This document shows, in pieces, positions 57,972-64,000 of a DNA stretch of 64,000 bases (position 1 is its first letter; each line of letters begins with the position of its first letter). The stretch comes from Naematelia aurantialba. Lineage: Eukaryota; Basidiomycota; Tremellomycetes; Tremellales; Naemateliaceae. The translations under genes and the position numbers were made by a program. The stretch spans positions 744,001 to 808,000 of the forward strand of contig JAKFAO010000001.1 of NCBI GenBank assembly GCA_021527695.1, in the 5' to 3' direction. The notes beneath the pieces were generated by a model, which was not told where the DNA came from, ran no database searches, and saw only the letters and a program-made list of their open reading frames with translations.

Positions 57972-60055
57972 CCCTGCGATCTGTCCTCTTCTTCGGTATC
58001 CCCCTCTCTTGAACGTCGTCCTTTCTCCAAGTGGTCACTCGCCTCGTTGTCCTCTGCTGTCCTCCGTTTGTCAAGAGTCGAAATGCCCGCGAGCGTCGGA
58101 CGAAGCGCACCGTGTGCCACAAGCCGCCGTCCCTGGCTGAACTTCCCAATCCACTGCACCTACAGCAAATCCAAACACGGAGCTTCACCTGAGCGACTGC
58201 TTGCACACTATACACAGCAATAAAGAGGAAAGTACAGACACAAATAGACAAAGCAACTCGCCCACGACTCAAGGAAAATCCTCTGGGACACCAGGTGGAG
58301 AGCGGCAAGATTCAGGCACGGCCCGTTCAAAGATAAGCGCCAGTGGAGAGAGGCCCAAGCGGACAAGGAAGATCCCCCGGGTGGCATCCAGGATTCTTCC
58401 TGGTGCATGCTGAGCTGCAGCTGGTGGATCACCCGCAGACAAGCTGTCGCTCGGGCAGGGCGGCAGAGCGAGGGGGTGCGTCGGACGACTTCCCATATGG
58501 GTTACTATCGAGCCCGCAGGTTTGTTACCGGTCATGCCCGACAGCGCATCAGGTCAAGCCAGCTACAGCCATCCCAAGCGGGGGTCTTGTGTCTACCTGT
58601 TGGCTCCAATGACCTCGCTTTCTGTGCCAAAGACCTCGCACGGACCTCACCAGGCAGAGGCAATGGCAATGGCAATGGCAATGGTGATCTGGGGGCACCA
58701 TTAGTGCGCGAGTGTGATGAGGAGCTGCATGAGAATCGGATCGCCTCCAACGCCACTCTCGACCGCCAGCCGAGGCCACACAAGCGGCCCCCCGACCTGC
58801 ATCCAACCGTCACAACCCCGTTAAGCTACGCGCGGGGTACCTCTTTTATAGTCGTTACCATTCCGTTCCGCCTTTGATCTACTGCTCATCCGAGCAAGTT
58901 GAGGCTCCACAGTCCTGCAATTCCCGGGAGCAGGACCCACGCCAGTTTTGTCCGATACACGCAGCACTGGACTCTGCCTGTACTGGATAACGACGCGGAC
59001 GCTGAGCTGGGGGATTGTGACCCACCTGTTTCCGCCGAAGACCTTGAAGCAGGCGCAGTCGTCAGAAGTATGCGACTTGTTGACAAGGCAATTTCTGTGC
59101 CTCCCTAGCGACGCCTCTCTCAGTAACGCGGAACCGATCGTCTTGTCGACAGGTGACGCACTAACGAGGGTGAGAGCGCTCGTTACTGAGCCGTTATACC
59201 ATGGTAGGGGTATACCTGTACCTGACTCGGTGGTTGTGAATGGTCCGATGCGGAGATATGAGCGGCAATGCTGATCAAACCGATGCTCTTAATGCCACTT
59301 GTCCTTCTCTTCCACTTGAGGTTGCTGTTGCGCTGCCTGTTACGCTTGCTGTTACGCTTGCTGGTGTCGTTACGAGAAGCAATAAGCACAGCGCCGCAGT
59401 GATGCTGGAGACGAAATCATGACAGAGAAGGAGAGGCAGCACGAGGGGCAAGGGCCCCATCGTGCGTGGCCGTCCCGTCAACCCCGTCAGCACGAATCAC
59501 AGAGCCATACCCGCCTTCGTCCTACATCCATGCTATACATCCCGTCAACCTCACCCGAGTTCTACTCGTTCCACTCAGCGAGACTAACCTCCCCCCGCGG
59601 CCAGGCACAACCAACCCAAATCCAAAACCCTCTCGACGTCATGCCAAGCTGACAAGCTACGTAACCTTGACGTCGGGGTGCACCGCCCGAGACCCCGAGA
59701 CGCTGAGACCACCTCGTCTAGGGATCTGCAGGTCTGCCACTCGCAACTTGCTTACTACTCGGCCATCCCACTGATAGCTTTCAAAGCCTTCCAAGGCATC
59801 TGAGCCTACCTGTATCTGACGCTACCCGGGACCACACGGGCTATCTGGGCCTCATAACCGATCAGACATAGATTCTTGCATTCAAAACAACCCTACGGTA
59901 TATATTTCCAAACCACCGCCGTCCTACTTCACCACCCACGAGCCATCCACGACTCTCCCACGACTCATTCCTTAAAAACGGATATCAGATTATATTCCCC
60001 CGTGTATCCCCAAATTCGCTTCGGCTTGATGCAATGACAACCCATCGCCCAGCCA
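57972..60055. other. 2.1-kb intergenic region
   Basis: Transporter promoter side and the 3' flank of the Ncp1-like gene (both - strand). Contains a GGCAAT tandem (58662-58685, four copies) and a TGCTGTTACGCT tandem (59333-59365). No gene motif on either strand. Confidence 0.45.
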
Positions 60056-62163
60056 CTAGCTGTGAGCCGGGTTTCTGAGCGCGAGAAGCTTGACCTCCCT
60101 CTCTCGCTAAACGTCATCAGCTCGGCCCCTACTGTATCATGAGTGACAAGGGCACTCACGTCATCGGCAGCCTTTTGGCCGCGGAGATCGTCGAGCTCTT
60201 GTGTCTTTTCAGCGACTTGCGAAGTGAGACCACCTGCGTGGTCGCGGCGCTCTTCATAGTCGTTTTCGGCGTTGCGCAGCTCCCCCTCGATGCGCTCGTA
60301 TCTCTCCTTCTCCTTGAGGAAACGCAGACGCGCCTTATGCTCCTTGGTAGTCCACTTTGAAAGGCGCATCTGCGACTTGCGCTCAGCATACGCCGCCTCC
60401 TTTTGCAGCTTGACGAGCGCCTCCAGCTCCTTGATGGAGCCTTTGACCGCAGCAGCTTCCGCCTTGCCCTCCTGCTTGATCACTTTGGCCAGACGCGCCG
60501 CGTCCTTCTTCTCCATCGTAGTCAGTCGGCGCAAAGTTGCGTCGTCCAGAATACGCTCTGACAGTTCGGCGCGGGTGTGGATGTCGCTGCATGATCAGCG
60601 CATGTTCAGATATCACCCGTCAACAACTCACTCTCGACCCAACACCTCCTCCGGCTGCGTTCCGATCGTCGTGCCGGCACCTCGGCCAAACGCACCCCTT
60701 CGGCTACCGACAGTACCGCCGTTTGCAGCGCGAGACAAAGTACCGTTCCTGCCGAGTGTGTTGGCGCGGCTGAGAACGGTGCCACTCCTGCCAAGCATGG
60801 CGGCGGAGCGCGAGTCGCGTCCCTCGTATCGACTTTCCCGACCATCCTCAGTAACAGTCATGAGGTTCGGCTGAGGACGGTGGCCGAAAGGCGACATGGG
60901 CCTGGGGCTGGACGGTCGCTGCGCGTTGGACTGCTCAAACGTCGTCGACCGATCACGGGGAATAGCTCCGTGATCGTTGAGGGATACACCGTTGTCCTGA
61001 TTACGCTGTTGCAGCTCGCGCTGACGCTGATGAGACATGACCTCGCCAACGGCGGCACCACCCGCTCCACCGGCAATGGCGCCCTCAACGTTGCGGCGGG
61101 AGCCGGCTACCGATGCGGGGCGGTTTCCAGCGCGGGAAGCAGGGCGGGCTGATGGGGCTTTGACAGAACCGCCGTCTGACGAATGACGGCGAACGCTCGG
61201 GGCTTTCGAGCCCGCGACCGATCTTCGCTTCTGGATTGCGGGATCCTCCTCTTCCCAATTGGTCACGACGGCAATAGGCGCGCGTTCTGTATCACTCGGC
61301 TGCTCGACTGGAAGGTACGATCGAGAAGGTTGCTCGTGTTGGCTATGGCTCATCAGCTGACTTCAGACCGACCCAACACAAGGCACTCACGTCAGACGAG
61401 TGGTGCCAGTAGCGACCGATTTGGAGTCATAGTCACGGTTGGTGCCAGCTGCGATCGATCGCGAGTCGGAAGCGGCAACTGGGAGCGCGCCTTCTTGGAA
61501 CCCGCCGTTCGGCTCAGTGATAGGCTCAGGCTCAGTCTCATGTTCGAGCTCTCGAGGGTCCGTAGCGAGCGCGGATCCCAGTGGCACCGAATCGTACTCT
61601 CCCTGGGGCTCTGTGGTATAGTTACCAGACTCGGCATTTGCATCGCCATTAGGCAGGTTGCGGTCGGCAACAGACATGCGATCGAGCTTATCGGCGAGCC
61701 CGGCGTCGTGCTCCTCGTACGCTGGCTGGGCGACCGAAGGAGCCTTGACGCTCGGCGCCCGAACCGAAGGGTTGCGGACGCTCGGGTTGCGGACGCTGGG
61801 GGTTCGAACACTGGCCATATCGGTGGGATGGACGCTGTTCGACGAGTCCAGCACCGGTACGTATGTGTTTGCGACCTTTGGAGGCTCTGCAGGGGCCGAT
61901 GCGATGCTAGGCGGCTGCTTTTGCTGGCTGTCAAGGGGAAAGACGAGCGGGCGGCCTGGCGAGGTGGGCGACGAGAGAGTGGATGAAAAGGGCGAGACGA
62001 TCTCGGTGTCTGGTGCCGAGTCGGAGGGCGAGTCGGTGCTGTTGGTCGGCAAGAGCTGTTCAGACGGGTAGACAGCCTGGATGATCGGCCGGCTCAATAG
62101 GCCTACGAGGCCGAGCTGGATGGCCTCGGACGCCGTTTTGACGAGTGGTAGCCGGGTTAGCGA
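60056..62163 (-). CDS. Ncp1-like coiled-coil protein (5' end unresolved)
   Basis: Resembles proteins annotated as DNA-binding protein Ncp1 in basidiomycetes; function poorly known. Exons 62163-61391, 61342-60632, 60586-60160 and 60106-60056 give at least 653 residues. The first resolved segment is SLTRLPLVKTASEAIQLGLV. Next is a Ser/Pro/Thr region holding five (R/K)xPSV repeats (about 61744-61815), an acidic stretch, then basic SRAGNRPASVAGSRRN. The C-terminal 190 residues are a long coiled coil (EKKDAARLAKVIKQEGKAEA, MRLSKWTTKEHKARLRFLKE, YERIEGELRNAENDYEER), ending REREVKLLALRNPAHS. A stop codon lies just before the first exon's acceptor (CTCCTAG), so an upstream exon with the start codon must exist; I could not choose it. 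Confidence 0.78.
61744..61815 (-). repeat. 15-bp tandem encoding (R/K)xPSV pentapeptides
   Basis: Five consecutive units encode RTPSV, RNPSV, RNPSV, RAPSV and KAPSV. These are possible phosphorylation or docking repeats in the Ncp1-like protein. Confidence 0.85.
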
Positions 62164-62470
62164 CTAGGAGGGGGGTTGGTAGCCGCGACGGAGATGGCGG
62201 CGACGAGAGAGTTTGAAAAGAGGTCCTTTGTGAATCACAACCTCGATGGACAGAGGGATGGTTTCGGACGACGAGAAGGAAGAGATTAAGAGGAGAGGAG
62301 GAAGAGACGGAATGGGGTGGTGGGAAGAATGACGTTGGTTGTTGAGCAGGAAGAGGGGGGGGGAGTAGGTCGAGGAGGGAGGCAAAGGGACGAAGTAAGG
62401 GAGGAAAGGGAGGAATGGACGGGAGGAGCGCAAAGGGAGGAAGGAAGAGGGCTCCAAAGGCCAAAGCCGG
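62164..62470 (+). repeat. Purine-rich tract upstream of the Ncp1-like first resolved exon
   Basis: A/G-rich on the + strand, with runs such as GGAAGAGGGGGGGGGAG; CT-rich for the - strand gene. It probably lies in the first intron or leader of the gene. Confidence 0.65.
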
Positions 62471-62524
62471 CTGTTTCTCGTTGAAATGATCCCCGATAGG
62501 GGAAAATCGCCAAAAGAGGGGACA

Positions 62525-62532
62525 TGACGTCA
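62525..62532. promoter_or_regulatory. CRE-type palindrome TGACGTCA
   Basis: 360 bp upstream of the first resolved Ncp1-like exon (- strand). Same octamer as near the SAF1-like gene. bZIP binding is inferred. Confidence 0.4.
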
Positions 62533-63780
62533 ACGAGGGAATCGCGTGGGGGCTTCAAACGGACGTCCCGGCAATTGCACCAGTCCGATCCTCGTCCCCT
62601 AGATTCTGCGATTTACCTGAAACCAAACGGGGAAATGACCCCATTCGGGTATGGCACCGGAACCGGCGTTATTATGGACGAGGCACTGTGGCACTATGTC
62701 GACTGAGATGTGTGCGCTTGATTTCTTTCTTTCTCTTCTCGACGCAAGCAAGCAAGGAAGCAAGCAAGCAAGGGTGTGTCCAGGCAGCATGGACTACCTG
62801 CCTGCGCCAGTGCAGACCTGGCTGGAAGGCCGCATCGTCAGCCCACTCACACTAAAACGCTTGTCAAGCAGGAGCTGACCACACAAAGGACCCATACTCG
62901 CAACACGAGGTCGAGACCTACTCTCAGACTTACTTTATCTTCATCACTGCAAGTCGCTTCTCTTCTCCCTTGGCCTCGTTCCACCGTTCACCATGCATAA
63001 CCTTCACCGTTTACCGTCGCTGCGTTCTCGGCCCTCGCATCTCCATCGGCGCTCGGGCCGGAGCTGACGCGCTCCTAACCAGATCATCTCATTTATCGCT
63101 TCTTATCTGACAAGCTCGGTGATTCTCGCCCTCGAGGTCTTCTCTGCCGGGCTTCTCGTCCTACTCTTGGTTGGTCTCTCTTCTCCCCCCCCCTCCCCCC
63201 GCGCGCGGGGCGATGCTTCCAGCTCGCCGAGCCCCACCCGAGTCCCTTGTTCCTCAACCACCGTGGAAGCAATCTCATTCATCCCACCGGATGTCTCTCC
63301 CCGCGGAAAGTGGACAATGAACTGACATGATGGCGGTTGTGTTTAGGCTGCGGTCCCGCCGTGGCCCTATCTTCGAAGACACCCCATCAAGTTCCTTCCA
63401 GTACGCAAGGAGAAGACGGCATAGCACGTTGTTCACGCTAGACTGTTTATCTGGCGCCACTCCTTACGATCACGAAACGATACGATGACACGCCATGGAC
63501 GGTAGCGAAATAAGCGCGACATGCCTACTATTACGACTGTGATTACACTAGCAATATGCAATTTCCCGAAGTATAGGCGTTTGCAAGGGTGGAAAACGTT
63601 GGCCGTGACAAAGGGTGACGGCTTCTCGCGAAGTTGAGACGTGTCGGAATGCACGACTGCAACACTGAGAGCGGGGAGCAAGGGAAAGACGCCGACCTCC
63701 CGAGGGACACGACTAGACCAGCCTGAAAGTACTGGAACCACAAAGGGCTTCGTGAGCTAGTGCCCGCCTTCGCCACCGTC
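62533..63780. other. Right-end non-coding region
   Basis: No convincing gene. Features: a CAAG tandem (about 62746-62770) and pyrimidine-rich stretches at about 63120-63200. It may be the promoter of the Ncp1-like gene or part of a neighbour beyond the window. Confidence 0.4.
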
Positions 63781-63786
63781 GCTTCA

Positions 63787-64000
63787 AGCGGGTATTTTAG
63801 CACCCTGCTCGCCACTTGTCCGTCTCGTTTCTTCCCCATCATCCATCCACTCGGATTCGCTCGTGTCCTCACAGCCCTCACAATCGTCCACAACTCTATA
63901 GACGTACACTACTGGACCTCTTACATCTTCTCTTGACGCAGTGTCAAAAACAATGACATGTGGAACTGTGATAGCCACAAGGGGGGAACACGCGGTTTCC
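63787..64000 (-). CDS. Possible 3'-terminal exon of a gene off the right edge
   Basis: A - strand frame is open to the window edge and reads AITVPHVIVFDTASREDVRG, then YVYRVVDDCEGCEDTSESEW, and ends at 63787. Amino-acid composition (Val-rich then acidic) looks more protein-like than the other frames here, but I recognise no family and the start is not in the window. Confidence 0.25.

Overview
The window is a stretch of nuclear chromosome from a basidiomycete fungus, probably an Agaricomycotina yeast-like lineage such as Tremellomycetes; placement below phylum is inference. The evidence is many introns of about 45-100 nt per gene with GT..AG ends and CTNAY branch sites (ctgac, ctaac), GC-rich coding sequence, Zn2Cys6 regulators, an AcuK/Ert1 regulator and an Ncp1-like coiled-coil protein. 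There are no rRNA genes, no convincing tRNA, no transposon and no CRISPR array. Twenty protein-coding genes could be reconstructed, most with spliced reading frames that close exactly.

Left part (1-15 kb): RRN7 (Pol I initiation factor, runs off the left edge) is divergent from NOP7/Pescadillo across 245 bp. Next are a large rhodanese + dual-specificity MAPK-type phosphatase (+), an AIFM2/FSP1-type FAD oxidoreductase (-) and the gluconeogenesis regulator ERT1/AcuK (-).

Middle (15-34 kb): a seven-bladed lactonase whose first intron holds a 7-bp purine minisatellite, a 1239-residue protein of unknown function, an ELYS-domain nucleoporin-assembly protein divergent from CCDC25/JLP2, and a Zn2Cys6 factor preceded by about 3.3 kb without a recognisable gene.

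Right part (35-64 kb): an F-box/RCC1 protein (SAF1-like), NSA1/WDR74 divergent from a BAG-domain co-chaperone, PRMT1 (12 exons, two of them 12 and 14 nt), twinfilin, a USP deubiquitinase, a two-RPEL protein whose start codon sits on a 4-nt exon, a TDA3-like oxidoreductase divergent from it, a vacuolar amino-acid transporter (AVT type) and an Ncp1-like coiled-coil protein. The last 1.5 kb is mostly non-coding.

Themes: three ribosome-biogenesis genes (RRN7, NOP7, NSA1), two actin-monomer-binding proteins (twinfilin, RPEL protein), carbon/energy control (ERT1, lactonase, FSP1-like) and protein turnover (SAF1-like, USP, BAG). I see no operon-like or defence system. The non-genic signal that stands out is a set of long purine tracts in introns, pyrimidine-rich on the sense strand in each of the five introns where I found one. 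All gene models were built by eye; splice sites are inferred from consensus signals, frame continuity and family similarity recalled from knowledge, not from searches.
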